Origin: Paraburkholderia caribensis | Lineage (GTDB): Bacteria > Pseudomonadota > Gammaproteobacteria > Burkholderiales > Burkholderiaceae | Reading direction: 5' to 3' | Assembly: GCF_002902945.1 (NCBI RefSeq) | Contig: NZ_CP026103.1 | Coordinates: 1,947,335 to 2,011,334 of the forward strand | Length of the DNA: 64,000 bases | Shown here: one piece after another, positions 1 through 8,587 of the stretch | Position numbering within the stretch: the first letter of the stretch is position 1 | Layout of the letters: every line of letters starts with the position of its first letter | Notes under the pieces: generated by a model | Databases searched by the model: none | What the model saw: only the letters and a program-made list of their open reading frames with translations | What the model was told of the DNA's origin: nothing | Position numbers and translations under genes: made by a program

Positions 1-562
1 AATGCGAGCCGACGATCTCGCTTTCGCTGTATCCCTTGATTCGCCGGGCGCCGGAGTTCCAGCTTGTGACCCGCCCGTCGGGCGACAGCCTGAAGATGGC
101 ATAGTCGGTGACGCCCTGAACCAGCAGGCGAAAGCTCCGCTCGCTTTCGAGCACGGCATCGTGAGCCGCCTTTTTGTCGCTGACATCCTGAACGACCTTT
201 CCAAAGCCCAGAAGCTGGCCGGTGCTGTCACGAAGTGCTGTCATGACGACATTGGCCCAGAACCTCGAGCCGTCCTTTCGTACACGCCATCCTTCAGTAA
301 CATAGCGCCCCGAACTGGCCGCAGCTTTGAGCGCGGCCTCGGGCACGCCCGAGGCACGCTCGGTCTCCGTGTAAAACACGGAGAATGGCTGCCCTATAAC
401 TTCATCAGCCGTGTAACCCTGGATACGTTCGCCTCCCGGGTTCCAGGTCATCACGATGCCGTCAGGCGAGAGGGCGAAAATGGAATAGTCGTCAGTCGAC
501 TCGGCCCATAGCCGAAGCCAGACAGCGCTAAAGCCAGTGGCGGGTGCTGTGTCGTCGTTCAT
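1..562 (-). CDS. PAS-domain sensor protein, N-terminal part (runs off left edge)
   Basis: From an ATG the minus strand is open for 187 codons and leaves the window, so the output domain is missing from view. Two PAS repeats can be read. The first covers roughly residues 20-130, with WNPGGERIQGYTADEVIGQ and the PAC-like RKDGSRFWANV. The second begins near residue 150 with DYAIFRLSPDGRVTSWNSG. There is no signal peptide or membrane segment, so it is probably a soluble cytoplasmic sensor. Multi-PAS proteins of this kind in Burkholderiales usually end in a histidine kinase with or without a receiver, but GGDEF or other outputs are possible. The PAS call is firm; the output and the signal are unknown. 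Confidence 0.85.
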   Translation of the reverse strand, partial: MNDDTAPATGFSAVWLRLWAESTDDYSIFALSPDGIVMTWNPGGERIQGYTADEVIGQPFSVFYTETERASGVPEAALKAAASSGRYVTEGWRVRKDGSRFWANVVMTALRDSTGQLLGFGKVVQDVSDKKAAHDAVLESERSFRLLVQGVTDYAIFRLSPDGRVTSWNSGARRIKGYSESEIVGSH

Positions 563-903
563 GTGCGACCGGTGTGCGGATGCCTGCCGGACCAGGTGCC
601 GGGGATAAAAACCGTCACCGTAGCAATTTTTATGCCGGGCAGATGTAACCCGAAGAACGCGAATCTTCATCCACGCCGGTTGCTGTACCGCCCTACTTGT
701 CGAACGCCGCGCCGGTCAACTCTTCGGAAGCTTTGGAGGTCGGGAGTCGGCTCAGCGACGCGCAATCATCGGCGCCCTGCGGATTTCCGTGATCGGCCAT
801 GAGGAGGCATTCCGGCGCGTTGCCGTTCGGACGTTCGGATGTCGGTCGTTTTGGGTAATCAGCCATTCCATTCAGCGAAAATATCCGGAAACGGCTCGGT
901 TGT
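563..903. other. Intergenic region, no gene recognised
   Basis: This stretch lies upstream of the PAS sensor and downstream of the oxidoreductase operon, both on the minus strand. The short plus-strand frame inside it is arginine/proline-rich, has no ribosome-binding site and looks like noise. It should hold the PAS-gene promoter, but I see no confident -35/-10 pair and no T-tailed hairpin. Confidence 0.4.
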
Positions 904-1503
904 TCATCGGTCGAACGCGATCAAGTCCTTGAAGATCAGGTGACTCCAGCTTTTCCCGCGCGCATGCACAAGCAGTCCGCCCTCAGAAAGCCCGCCGAGC
1001 TGGATAGGCGCGAATCCGAGCTGTTCCGCAAGCGTACCCATCTCCGCTGCAGCGCCGCCATCGTCGCTCGCGAGGAACACGACCCTTCTGCCACCGTGTA
1101 CGGCCGGGTTCTGGCCGAGGACGGCAGCGACCAGATGGTTGAAGCCTTTCACCACCCTCGCTCCGGCAAACACCCTCGCGACGTAAGCGGAGGACGGGAC
1201 ACCGCCCAACTCCTCGAGCGGGGCCTGCGTGTTCATCGCGTCGACAACAGTCTTCCCCTTCCAGTCGGGCAGTGCTTTTGCGACCTCCGGGTGCGACTCA
1301 AAACGGACTGCCAAGAAGATGACGTCCGCCTTGACGGCTTCCGCGAGGGTATTGGGAACAATCGTGGGTCCGATCGCGGCCGCGTCGGCTGCAAAGCTTT
1401 CCGGGGCGCGCGTGGTTGCAACGACCACTTCGATGCCGTTGCGGGCGAACGCCTTGGCAAGTGCGTGGCCGATCTTGCCGAAGCCAATGATCGCGTATTT
1501 CAT
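904..1503 (-). CDS. NAD(P)-binding F420-reductase-like oxidoreductase
   Basis: This 199-residue protein begins with a dinucleotide-binding loop, AIIGFGKIGHALAKAF (G-x-G-x-x-G), followed by alternating beta/alpha segments. It resembles the NADPH:F420 oxidoreductase-like (PF03807) group that many bacteria lacking F420 also carry. In such organisms the substrate is unknown and a general NAD(P)H-dependent redox role is the safest reading. AAGGAG stands 7 nt before the ATG. It is the last gene of a three-gene minus-strand operon behind two short-chain dehydrogenases, with a 27-nt gap to the nearer one. The operon is divergent from a LysR gene that probably controls it. The fold call is good; the reaction is unassigned. 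Confidence 0.8.
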   Translation of the reverse strand: MKYAIIGFGKIGHALAKAFARNGIEVVVATTRAPESFAADAAAIGPTIVPNTLAEAVKADVIFLAVRFESHPEVAKALPDWKGKTVVDAMNTQAPLEELGGVPSSAYVARVFAGARVVKGFNHLVAAVLGQNPAVHGGRRVVFLASDDGGAAAEMGTLAEQLGFAPIQLGGLSEGGLLVHARGKSWSHLIFKDLIAFDR

Positions 1504-1530
1504 CAGGTTCTCCTTCGTTTCCGGGTGCGG

Positions 1531-2298
1531 TCAGAGCTTGTAACCGCCGCTGGCTTCAATCGTTTGGCCGGTCACCCAATGGCCGTCATCGGAGGCCAGG
1601 AACGCCACGACGGCGGCGATTTCCGAAGGCTCGCCAAAGCGGCCGAGCGCGATCTGGGCCTCGGCTGCCTTGACGAGTTCGGGGTTCTGGCGAAAATCGG
1701 CGTTCGCATCCGTCCGCGTGAAGCCAGGCGCGACGGCGTTCGCGGTGATGCCACGCGGCCCCAGCTCGATAGCGAGCGTATGGGTCAGCGTGTTGATGGC
1801 CGCTTTCGCCATCGAGTAGACGGGCGCAGCCGTCACGGGCTTCGTGGCGGCAGCGGAAGAAATGTTGATGATGCGTCCACCATCGGCGAGACGATCGAGA
1901 GCGGCCTGAACGATGAAGAAGGGCGCGCGGGCGTAGACCGCCATCAGAGTGTCCCAACTCTCCGGCGTTGCGTCCTTGAAGCCAAGCCAGCCGGAATTGC
2001 CAGCGTTGTTGACCAGAATGTCGAGGGCTTTACGTCCGTTGCGCCTGGTGAACTCGTCGTCGAGTCTCTCGAACAAAGTCGGGATGGCCGCCGGATCAAC
2101 GAGATCCGCATGGACCGCGAACGCGGAGCCTCCCGCGCTCTCGATAGCCGCGATCACCTCGTCCGCGCCGGATTTGCTGGCGTTGTAGGCTAGCGCGACT
2201 GTCGCACCATCCTTTGCAAGACGTTCAGCGATGGCGCGGCCAATGCCGCGTGATGCGCCGGTAACGAGCGCTGTTTTGCCCTTTAGTGATCGTGTCAT
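1531..2298 (-). CDS. SDR-family NAD(P)-dependent oxidoreductase
   Basis: A classical short-chain dehydrogenase/reductase of 255 residues. It has the cofactor motif TGASRGIGRAIA near the N-terminus, the NNAG motif, an INISSAAA serine segment and the catalytic Y-x-x-x-K in VYSMAKAAI. It ends in the usual GGYKL-type tail. I chose the ATG preceded by GAGGAG with a 9-nt spacer. A start 11 codons further upstream would overlap the neighbouring SDR and has no better site. It is the middle gene of the operon, 13 nt after the upstream SDR stop. The family often acts as a 3-oxoacyl-ACP reductase-like or alcohol dehydrogenase enzyme. The substrate cannot be read from the sequence. Confidence 0.9.
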   Translation of the reverse strand: MTRSLKGKTALVTGASRGIGRAIAERLAKDGATVALAYNASKSGADEVIAAIESAGGSAFAVHADLVDPAAIPTLFERLDDEFTRRNGRKALDILVNNAGNSGWLGFKDATPESWDTLMAVYARAPFFIVQAALDRLADGGRIINISSAAATKPVTAAPVYSMAKAAINTLTHTLAIELGPRGITANAVAPGFTRTDANADFRQNPELVKAAEAQIALGRFGEPSEIAAVVAFLASDDGHWVTGQTIEASGGYKL

Positions 2299-2311
2299 TT
2301 GATTGTTCTCC

Positions 2312-3046
2312 TCAAAGTTGTGCCAGGCCACCGTCGACGGCGACTTCGCTGGCGGTCATGAAGCTGCTGTCCGACGACGCAAGGAAGGCGGCCACCGCCC
2401 CGATCTCCGCGGGATCGGCCATACGTTGGAGCGGCGTCATCGCGCCGTAGGCCTTCTGGCCCTCTTCGCCGAGCGCCTCCTTCGCCAGTTCGGTCGCCGT
2501 CGCGCCGGGCGACAGCACATTCACCCGGATGCCCGTACTCTTCAGTTCCTCGGCCCAGGTCCGGGCGAGGTTGCGCACCGCCGCCTTGCTCGCGCTGTAG
2601 GCCGTGAATCCTGGGGCTCCCGTGGTGCCTGCGCTCGATCCCGTCAGGATGATCGAACTGCCCGAGCCCATCAGCGGCAGCGCCTTCTGGACCGTCAGGA
2701 TCGTCCCCTTCACATTGGTCTCGAAGATGTCGTCAATGTGCTGGCCGGTGATCTGGCCGAGTGGAAGCGGGCTTCCCGTCCCGGCATTGGCAAAGACGAT
2801 CTCGAGGGTTCCGCGCTCGGCCTTCACCGCCGTGTATAGCCGGTCCAGGTCGGCCAGATTGGAGACGGAGCCCTTCACCGCGCGGGCATTGGGCCCGAGA
2901 TCGGTCAAAGCGGCGTCGAGCGCGTCCTGCCGGCGGCCGAAGATGAAGACGAAGGCGCCCTCCTCGATGAAGCGCTTTGCTGCGGCGCGGCCGATGCCCG
3001 AAGCGCCACCCGTTATCACCGCGGTCTTTCCATTCAGTCTGTTCAT
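2312..3046 (-). CDS. SDR-family NAD(P)-dependent oxidoreductase
   Basis: A 244-residue short-chain dehydrogenase. It shows TGGASGIGRAAA for cofactor binding, an FANAG segment in the NNAG position, ILTGSSAGTTG around the catalytic serine and Y-S-A-S-K (YSASKAAVRN) as the Tyr-Lys pair. The end, VDGGLAQL, is typical of SDRs. It is the first gene of the three-gene oxidoreductase operon and reads away from the LysR gene across a 108-bp gap. An AAGGA box stands 11 nt before the ATG. The paired SDRs and the F420-reductase-like partner suggest one small redox pathway, but I cannot name its substrate. Confidence 0.9.
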   Translation of the reverse strand: MNRLNGKTAVITGGASGIGRAAAKRFIEEGAFVFIFGRRQDALDAALTDLGPNARAVKGSVSNLADLDRLYTAVKAERGTLEIVFANAGTGSPLPLGQITGQHIDDIFETNVKGTILTVQKALPLMGSGSSIILTGSSAGTTGAPGFTAYSASKAAVRNLARTWAEELKSTGIRVNVLSPGATATELAKEALGEEGQKAYGAMTPLQRMADPAEIGAVAAFLASSDSSFMTASEVAVDGGLAQL

Positions 3047-3121
3047 GTGTCATGCATCCTTCGAAACAAAAGCGACAAACCCGATTCTGCGACTCTTGCT
3101 TCATGAAGCCAATTGACCGAA

Positions 3122-3151
3122 TATCTATAAATACCATCTACTTTTTAGATA
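3122..3151. promoter_or_regulatory. Dyad TATCTA-N18-TAGATA in the SDR/LysR divergent region
   Basis: A perfect 6-bp inverted repeat lies just before the LysR start. A third ATCTA half-site at 3136-3140 pairs with the right arm as ATCTA-N5-TAGAT. This AT-rich cluster is the only symmetric element in the 108-bp gap. Its placement suits a LysR-family operator overlapping the regulator's own promoter. Function is inferred from position and symmetry only. Confidence 0.45.
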
Positions 3152-3154
3152 AAT

Positions 3155-4168
3155 ATGTTGGACAACGTCACCATCAATCAACTGCGGGCGTTCGTCGCCG
3201 TGTGTGATGAGGGAAGCTTTTCCGGAGCCGCACGGCAGCTAAGGCGTGCGCAGTCAGCGATCAGTCATGCGATCGGCGCACTCGAGAGCGCCTTTGATGT
3301 GGTGCTGTTCGAGCGCAACACTCGCAAAGCGACGCTGACGGCTGCGGGCCGCAGCCTGCTGCCTGATGCGCGTGGGGTAATCTCACGCACGGAGGAGATG
3401 AAGATGCGTGCGGTTGCGATTGCTGAAGCCGGCGTGCCTCAGATCTCGGTTGCCGTGGATACCTATTTCCCACGTGCGCACCTGATCAAATGTCTGCGCA
3501 CCTTGCAGGCGGACTTTCCAACGGTTGCAATCAATCTGCGCATGACGACCATGCAGGGCGGCGAGCGTTTGGTTCTCGAAGGCACGTGCGCATTGGCGGT
3601 GACGATCACGGACGTGCCGGAGTTGAGCCCCGGCACCATAGAAAGGCAGCATCTATCTGAAGTGCAAATGGTGACCGTCTGTGCACCATCGCATCCGCTG
3701 GGTTCAATCGCGGGGCCGATCCCGCGGGAGGAATTCGGCCGGCACATCCAGCTTGTCGTAACGGACAATCAGCCCGATGCGGAAAAGACCCAACAGGGCG
3801 TCGCCAGTGAACGCCAGTGGTGGGTGAACGACCTCGGCGCGAAGCACGATCTGCTCAGGGGAGGCTTGTGCTGGGGCCACATGCCGCGCCATATGGTCGA
3901 TGAAGACCTCGCAAAGGGAACACTTGTCGAACTCCAACGGCGCGCATGGCATATGCGTCCTCTCACCTTCATGATCTCGCAGCGGCGCGGGTACTCTTTT
4001 TCCGAATGCGAGGCACAACTCGTTGAGCGTCTCGGCGATCACCAGAACTGCCCGAAGGATGCTATCGGAAGCTCGGTCCCACATAAAACCAGAAAAGCCC
4101 GGAATCCCGCCAAGCCTGAGGAACGACCAGTACGGCCTGGCGCTCCTCGGCGGACATCCGCAAAGTAG
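3155..4168 (+). CDS. LysR-family transcriptional regulator
   Basis: The N-terminus carries the LysR winged helix: ITINQLRAF-like start, GSFSGAARQLRRAQSAISHA as recognition helix-turn-helix, then ALESAFDVVLFERNTR. A periplasmic-binding-like effector domain follows to about residue 290. At 337 residues it is some 35 longer than usual. The extra part is a basic, proline-rich tail (KTRKARNPAKPEERPVRPG) that may be an extension beyond the ancestral stop. No clear Shine-Dalgarno box precedes the ATG. It is divergent from the SDR/SDR/F420-reductase-like operon, which is its most likely target. The effector is unknown. Confidence 0.9.
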   Translation: MLDNVTINQLRAFVAVCDEGSFSGAARQLRRAQSAISHAIGALESAFDVVLFERNTRKATLTAAGRSLLPDARGVISRTEEMKMRAVAIAEAGVPQISVAVDTYFPRAHLIKCLRTLQADFPTVAINLRMTTMQGGERLVLEGTCALAVTITDVPELSPGTIERQHLSEVQMVTVCAPSHPLGSIAGPIPREEFGRHIQLVVTDNQPDAEKTQQGVASERQWWVNDLGAKHDLLRGGLCWGHMPRHMVDEDLAKGTLVELQRRAWHMRPLTFMISQRRGYSFSECEAQLVERLGDHQNCPKDAIGSSVPHKTRKARNPAKPEERPVRPGAPRRTSAK

Positions 4169-4592
4169 ACCTCATCCGATCGGCCACAACCGGTCGTCGA
4201 GGCCGCATCCAATTCGGATATCTAATGTTTCGTCCGCCCACGCTAAATGGCCGGTCTTCGGCGAGCATATCGCTGGTGCCATTGCCTCGAAGCGGCCATG
4301 AAGCGACGCTCGCCTGTCCCGCAGGTTTGTCTTTCGAACGGCTGCTTTTGTCCAAGGATCAGTGCGGCAGGCGTGCGCCTCACTCGCATTTTCTCCGAAA
4401 CAGTAAGTGTGATTGTTGACTGAATCGTGGACGTAGGCCTTTCTCTGTCCCATATGCCGAAATGCCGCGACACTTGATTTGCGGTCGCCGCGTAACCGTG
4501 CCTATCCTTGCAGTGCTGCGCCTGTCTGCTGAGTTACCGCGCAATCAGGCCATGTCGCGTTTCGACCATGAATAACACTCAGGGAAACTGTC
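4169..4592. other. Intergenic region, no gene recognised
   Basis: These 424 bases lie between the LysR gene and the first DUF1254 gene. Short frames exist on both strands but lack ribosome-binding sites and recognisable protein character. The 3' part must contain the promoter for the DUF1254 pair. I see no convincing promoter hexamers or terminator. Confidence 0.4.
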
Positions 4593-6119
4593 ATGCAGCT
4601 CACGCACGGGATGATCACCCGACTCGCGGTCGCGGCAATAGCAATGGTCGTATCGATTGCATCGCAGGCTCAGACTTCGCGTTACGACGCGCTCGTCAAT
4701 GCCCAGTTTGACAAGGATTATCCAACGGCCGATACCGCTCGCAGTCTGCGCGATGAACTGATCTTCCAGCGCGCGACGCAGGCGTACCTGTGGGCACTGC
4801 CTGCCATTAATATCTGGGCGATGAAGGAGGGCTCTGAAAAGGTCTTCGGTGACGGATACAACGTGCTGCCCGTCTGGAAAGAGCGGATAACGGCATCCAC
4901 ACTTGTCACGACGCCCAATTCCGACGTTGTCTACGCGATGGGCTATCTCGATCTGCACAAGGACGGTCCGCTCGTCGTCGAGGCGCCGCAAGGCGTGCAA
5001 GGCATGTTTGATGACTTTTTCCAGCGTCCGCTGATCGGCCCCACCATCGATGGCCGTACCTGGATAGGCGACGTTGGTCTTGCCGGTCCCGACAAAGGCA
5101 AGGGCGGCACGTACGTTCTCCTGCCACCCGACTACAAGGGCGAGCCGCCGAAAGACAGCATGCCCAAGGGTGCCTTCGTTTATCGCTCGCGCACCTATAA
5201 CGTGTTCCTTTTCTGGCGCACGTTCTTCACCAACCCAAAGGATCTGACGAGGCCGAACGCCCAGATCGCCGCGACGCGCATTTATCCGCTCGGCAAGAAG
5301 GCGAGCGCGAAGCCGATGCAGTTTCCGGACGCGAACCAGCGACCTGCCGACCTGCTTTTCCCACGCGATATCCGCTACTTCGAAATGATGTCGCGCTTCA
5401 TCGATAGCGAATACGTCGATCCGTCCGATCTCGATATGCGCGGCTTCCTGCATACGATCGGCATCGAGAAAGGCAAGCCGTTTGCGCCGACGCCCGAGAT
5501 GCACGCGCTACTGGACAGCGCCGCGCAGGCCGGATTCAAGATGAGCAAGGTTGTGATCACCGAGATGCTGCCGCAGGAGCCGGGTGGCAAGTACTATCCT
5601 GATCGCCAGTGGGTCAACGTATTTGCGGGCGAGGACACGGCGTTCCAGTCGAGCCACACCTTTACCAACCTCGAACAACGCTCCGGGTACTTTACAAGCG
5701 CCTATTCGGCGAGCCCGGGCATGGTGAAGAATCTCATCGACGCAGGCGCAAAGTACCCCGTGACGTTCCGCGACAAAGACGGCAATTTTCTGGATGGAGG
5801 GCAGTCGTACACGCTGCATCTGCCGCCTGACATCCCCGCGAAAAACTTCTGGTCGGCTACGGTGTATGACGCGACCACAGCATCTGGCCTGGATAGCGGA
5901 CAGCCGCACCCGTCGCTGAACAAGATGGATCAGCCGATGCAGAACGCCGATGGCTCCCTCGATCTTTACTTCGGCCCCACCGCACCCGCTGGCAAAGAGA
6001 AGAACTGGCTTCGAACGGTCCCCAGCAAAGGCTACTTCGTGATCTTCAGACTCTACTCACCGGAGAAGGCCTTTTTCGATCAGACCTGGAAACCTGGAGA
6101 CCTCGAAAAGAAAAGTTGA
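4593..6119 (+). CDS. Exported DUF1254/DUF1214 domain protein
   Basis: The protein has 508 residues and begins with a signal peptide whose hydrophobic core LAVAAIAMVVSI is followed by a SQA-QT cleavage site near residue 27. The N-terminal half carries DUF1254 features (YLWALPAINIWAMKEGSEKV, TTPNSDVVYAMGYLDL). The C-terminal third is DUF1214-like (LPPDIPAKNFWSATVYDATT, then WLRTVPSKGYFVIFRLYSPE). Proteins of this architecture are common in Burkholderia and Pseudomonas, sometimes in multiple copies, and have no established activity. AGGGAA lies 7 nt before the chosen ATG. It is followed after 43 bp by a second, divergent member, so the two are probably co-transcribed. Confidence 0.85.
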   Translation: MQLTHGMITRLAVAAIAMVVSIASQAQTSRYDALVNAQFDKDYPTADTARSLRDELIFQRATQAYLWALPAINIWAMKEGSEKVFGDGYNVLPVWKERITASTLVTTPNSDVVYAMGYLDLHKDGPLVVEAPQGVQGMFDDFFQRPLIGPTIDGRTWIGDVGLAGPDKGKGGTYVLLPPDYKGEPPKDSMPKGAFVYRSRTYNVFLFWRTFFTNPKDLTRPNAQIAATRIYPLGKKASAKPMQFPDANQRPADLLFPRDIRYFEMMSRFIDSEYVDPSDLDMRGFLHTIGIEKGKPFAPTPEMHALLDSAAQAGFKMSKVVITEMLPQEPGGKYYPDRQWVNVFAGEDTAFQSSHTFTNLEQRSGYFTSAYSASPGMVKNLIDAGAKYPVTFRDKDGNFLDGGQSYTLHLPPDIPAKNFWSATVYDATTASGLDSGQPHPSLNKMDQPMQNADGSLDLYFGPTAPAGKEKNWLRTVPSKGYFVIFRLYSPEKAFFDQTWKPGDLEKKS

Positions 6120-6162
6120 TACGCCTGAATCTATAACTGAGAACCCGCGCAACGAGGCAAAC

Positions 6163-7707
6163 ATGGCTGATCAAGATGATGTGAATTCCACGCGAAGGCT
6201 CGTCACTACGATGAGCGCAGCATTGCCGCTCGCTTACGCAGCGTTAGCGGCTGTGCCGCGATCTGCCGACGCCGCTGCCGCGAAAGACAACGGGTCGAAG
6301 CGCGCGAATCCTGCAACCAGCACATCGGTGAAAGAGACGCTCCCACCAGCTGGAATCCTGATGCATCCGGAATACGCGCAGGTCATCGCGCGTATGGCCT
6401 ATGTTTGGGGCTGGCCGATGGTCAACATGTTGAATCGCAACGCGCGTATCACCAAGGCGCCGTATCCGGGCCTGCTGGCCGGCGTGCTGCCAGCGGCTCC
6501 GCGCGGGCAGGTTGGCATGCTTCACGACTACATCGATCCAGCTGAGACCTTCGTGACATGCCCTAACCAGGACGTGGTGTATGGTCTGGGTTTTTTCTCG
6601 CTCGACGAAGAGCCCGTCGTCGCCCAGGTGCCCGACTTTGGCGACCGGTTCTGGGTCTATGCACTGTACGACGCGCGAACCAATCAGTTTGGTCATCTCG
6701 GCAAGCCTTACAAAACGCGGCGCGGATTCTATCTGCTCGCCGGGCCGAACTGGAAGGGTATCAAGCCTGTGGGCATCACCGACGTGATCCGCTGTCCCAC
6801 TGCGCTCGCCAATGCAATTCCGCGCGTCTTCCAGAACGACACACCACAGGATAAGCAAGCCATCCAGACGGTACTGAATCAGATCGTCTTTTATCCGCTC
6901 AAACAGTTTAATGGCCGCATGAAGACGATCGACTGGATGAACGCGCCCATCATCCAGCCGCCAACGGAAGACAAAGGCAGTGACGAGGGCGGCGGTGAAA
7001 CGAAGTGGGTGATCCCCGAGAAGTTCTTTGATCAGTTTCCTCAGGTGCTCGATACGGTTGCGCCACTGCCGGGCGAGGAAGCGCTCTATGCGCAGTTCAG
7101 ATCGTTGATGGAAGTGGCAAACCGCGATCCTGAAATCAAAAAGATACTGGTCTCGACGGCCGTCGACACGGAGCAGCAAGCTATCGCTCCGTTCTTCGAA
7201 TGGCGGCGCAACGGAGTGCCAGCCGGCAACAACTGGAATCGCTCGACCAACAACGCACAGACGGGGTTCGATTATTTCGACCGCACGGGGACGGCCAAAT
7301 CGAACATGTTCGATAACAGGCCGAATGAGACGCAGTATTTCTACACGGATTTCGACGCGTCTGGTCAGGCGCTCAACGGCGCGAACACCTATGAAATTAC
7401 TTTCGCCAAAGGGGAAGAGCCGCCCGTCAACGGTTTCTGGTCGCTGACGCTCTACAACGACAAACATCTCTTCCATGCGAACGACCTGAAGCGCTATTCC
7501 CTTGGCACCAAGAACACGAGTCTCAAGCGTAACGCGGATGGTTCGATGACGCTCTACGCTGGAGCGAAATCGCCCGGATCAGATCGCGAGTCAAACTGGC
7601 TACCTGCGCCAGCTCGAGCATTCTCGCTATACATACGGGCCTACTGGGGAAAGCAGTCGATCCTCGACGGTTCCTGGAAGCCGCCTCAGATTCGAACGAT
7701 GGCCTGA
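6163..7707 (+). CDS. Exported DUF1254/DUF1214 domain protein, second copy
   Basis: This 514-residue protein has the same two-domain layout as its upstream neighbour. DUF1254 features are AYVWGWPMVNMLNRNARI and CPNQDVVYGLGFFSLDEEPV. DUF1214-like features are EPPVNGFWSLTLYNDKHLFH and SNWLPAPARAFSLYIRAYWG. The leader has a hydrophobic stretch (TMSAALPLAYAALAAVP) ending in SADA-AA near residue 38, so export is likely. It has an internal segment (about residues 215-290) not obvious in the first copy. GAGG stands 6 nt before the ATG. The two copies are clearly related in motif order but strongly diverged, which suggests an old duplication or recruitment of two subfamilies. Confidence 0.85.
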   Translation: MADQDDVNSTRRLVTTMSAALPLAYAALAAVPRSADAAAAKDNGSKRANPATSTSVKETLPPAGILMHPEYAQVIARMAYVWGWPMVNMLNRNARITKAPYPGLLAGVLPAAPRGQVGMLHDYIDPAETFVTCPNQDVVYGLGFFSLDEEPVVAQVPDFGDRFWVYALYDARTNQFGHLGKPYKTRRGFYLLAGPNWKGIKPVGITDVIRCPTALANAIPRVFQNDTPQDKQAIQTVLNQIVFYPLKQFNGRMKTIDWMNAPIIQPPTEDKGSDEGGGETKWVIPEKFFDQFPQVLDTVAPLPGEEALYAQFRSLMEVANRDPEIKKILVSTAVDTEQQAIAPFFEWRRNGVPAGNNWNRSTNNAQTGFDYFDRTGTAKSNMFDNRPNETQYFYTDFDASGQALNGANTYEITFAKGEEPPVNGFWSLTLYNDKHLFHANDLKRYSLGTKNTSLKRNADGSMTLYAGAKSPGSDRESNWLPAPARAFSLYIRAYWGKQSILDGSWKPPQIRTMA

Positions 7708-7818
7708 CGATCGCAACGGATGGCCGTTCCGCTTCCATACCTGTCGTTGCGCTGTTCATATTTGAGTTGGCTGATACATCGGCCCGTTTCCCGCTCAGAC
7801 TCACAAACACAGCAAAAA

Positions 7819-8484
7819 TCACGGGGATTTTTTCACGACTTCCAGTACCGCAAGACGCCCTCGATTGCGATCGCGCACTTCACGTCGTGCCCGAAACGCA
7901 TCCAGCGCCTTCAATAACGACTCGCCGTCAAACCCGTTTCGATAGTCGAAATCGACATGTGCAAAAGCGACAATGCCGTCCTCGTCGAGAAGATATGTCG
8001 CGGGCACGGGAACAAGAAACAATCCTGACCGTCTTTTTTTAGGAGGTACGTACCCGAGATCGATGTACCGACCGCGTAGCTCCTCGGGCAGATCGAAGGT
8101 CAAGCCAAACGCGCGTGCGACGCGAAGATCCGTATCGACGAGTTCGGGAACGGGTAAATGGGCAGTTTTCAGCGACGCATCCGGCGGAGCAAGCGCAACG
8201 GCCTTCGCTCCCGCTGACACAATACGGCCGTGTATCGCGGAGAATCGCGCGAGATTCTCTTCACCGAACGAGCACCACGAACCGCGCAGAAAGTTGAGCA
8301 CAACGGGACCCGAGCGCAGAAGCTGCTCCAGCATGACCTTGTTGCCAAGCTTGTCGTGCAATGCAAACATCGGCGCCCGAGCACCCGCGCGCAACGCATT
8401 GGTTATGGTGGCCGACGCACGGGCCATCGCGATCTCGGCCGACGCATCCGTATCCATGTCCGATATCACCAGCCCTTTTCTCAT
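7819..8484 (-). CDS. AhpC/TSA-type peroxiredoxin-like protein, single active-site Cys
   Basis: A 221-residue thioredoxin-fold protein. The region PVVLNFLRGSWCSFGEENL matches the peroxidatic loop of AhpC/TSA-like redoxins, with Cys71 conserved. The second cysteine of the usual W-C-P-x-C form is replaced (W-C-S-F-G). Later parts (PVPATYLLDEDGIVAFAHVD) also fit the fold. The start was set at the ATG preceded by AGGAGA; the open frame extends upstream with arginine-rich, non-protein-like sequence. It lies 103 bp downstream of the Old Yellow Enzyme gene on the same strand and probably belongs to that stress or detoxification unit. A hydroperoxide-reducing role is inferred. Confidence 0.8.
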   Translation of the reverse strand: MRKGLVISDMDTDASAEIAMARASATITNALRAGARAPMFALHDKLGNKVMLEQLLRSGPVVLNFLRGSWCSFGEENLARFSAIHGRIVSAGAKAVALAPPDASLKTAHLPVPELVDTDLRVARAFGLTFDLPEELRGRYIDLGYVPPKKRRSGLFLVPVPATYLLDEDGIVAFAHVDFDYRNGFDGESLLKALDAFRARREVRDRNRGRLAVLEVVKKSP

Positions 8485-8587
8485 GATCGATCTATCTCCT
8501 GGAAACCGACCGGACACATCACAAACGTGATGCGTGCGGCCGGCTTTTTTCTGTCGGACTCGATCCCGCCCGCGCAGGTGCACGCGG

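Noticed and set aside
940..2193. A 417-codon plus-strand frame over the SDR operon
   Set aside because: Arg/Gly-rich with no motifs; the minus strand encodes a clear Rossmann protein and an SDR.
4172..4453. Minus-strand 93-codon frame between LysR and DUF1254 genes
   Set aside because: No ribosome-binding site, no recognisable motif, and overlapping frames of equal quality on both strands.
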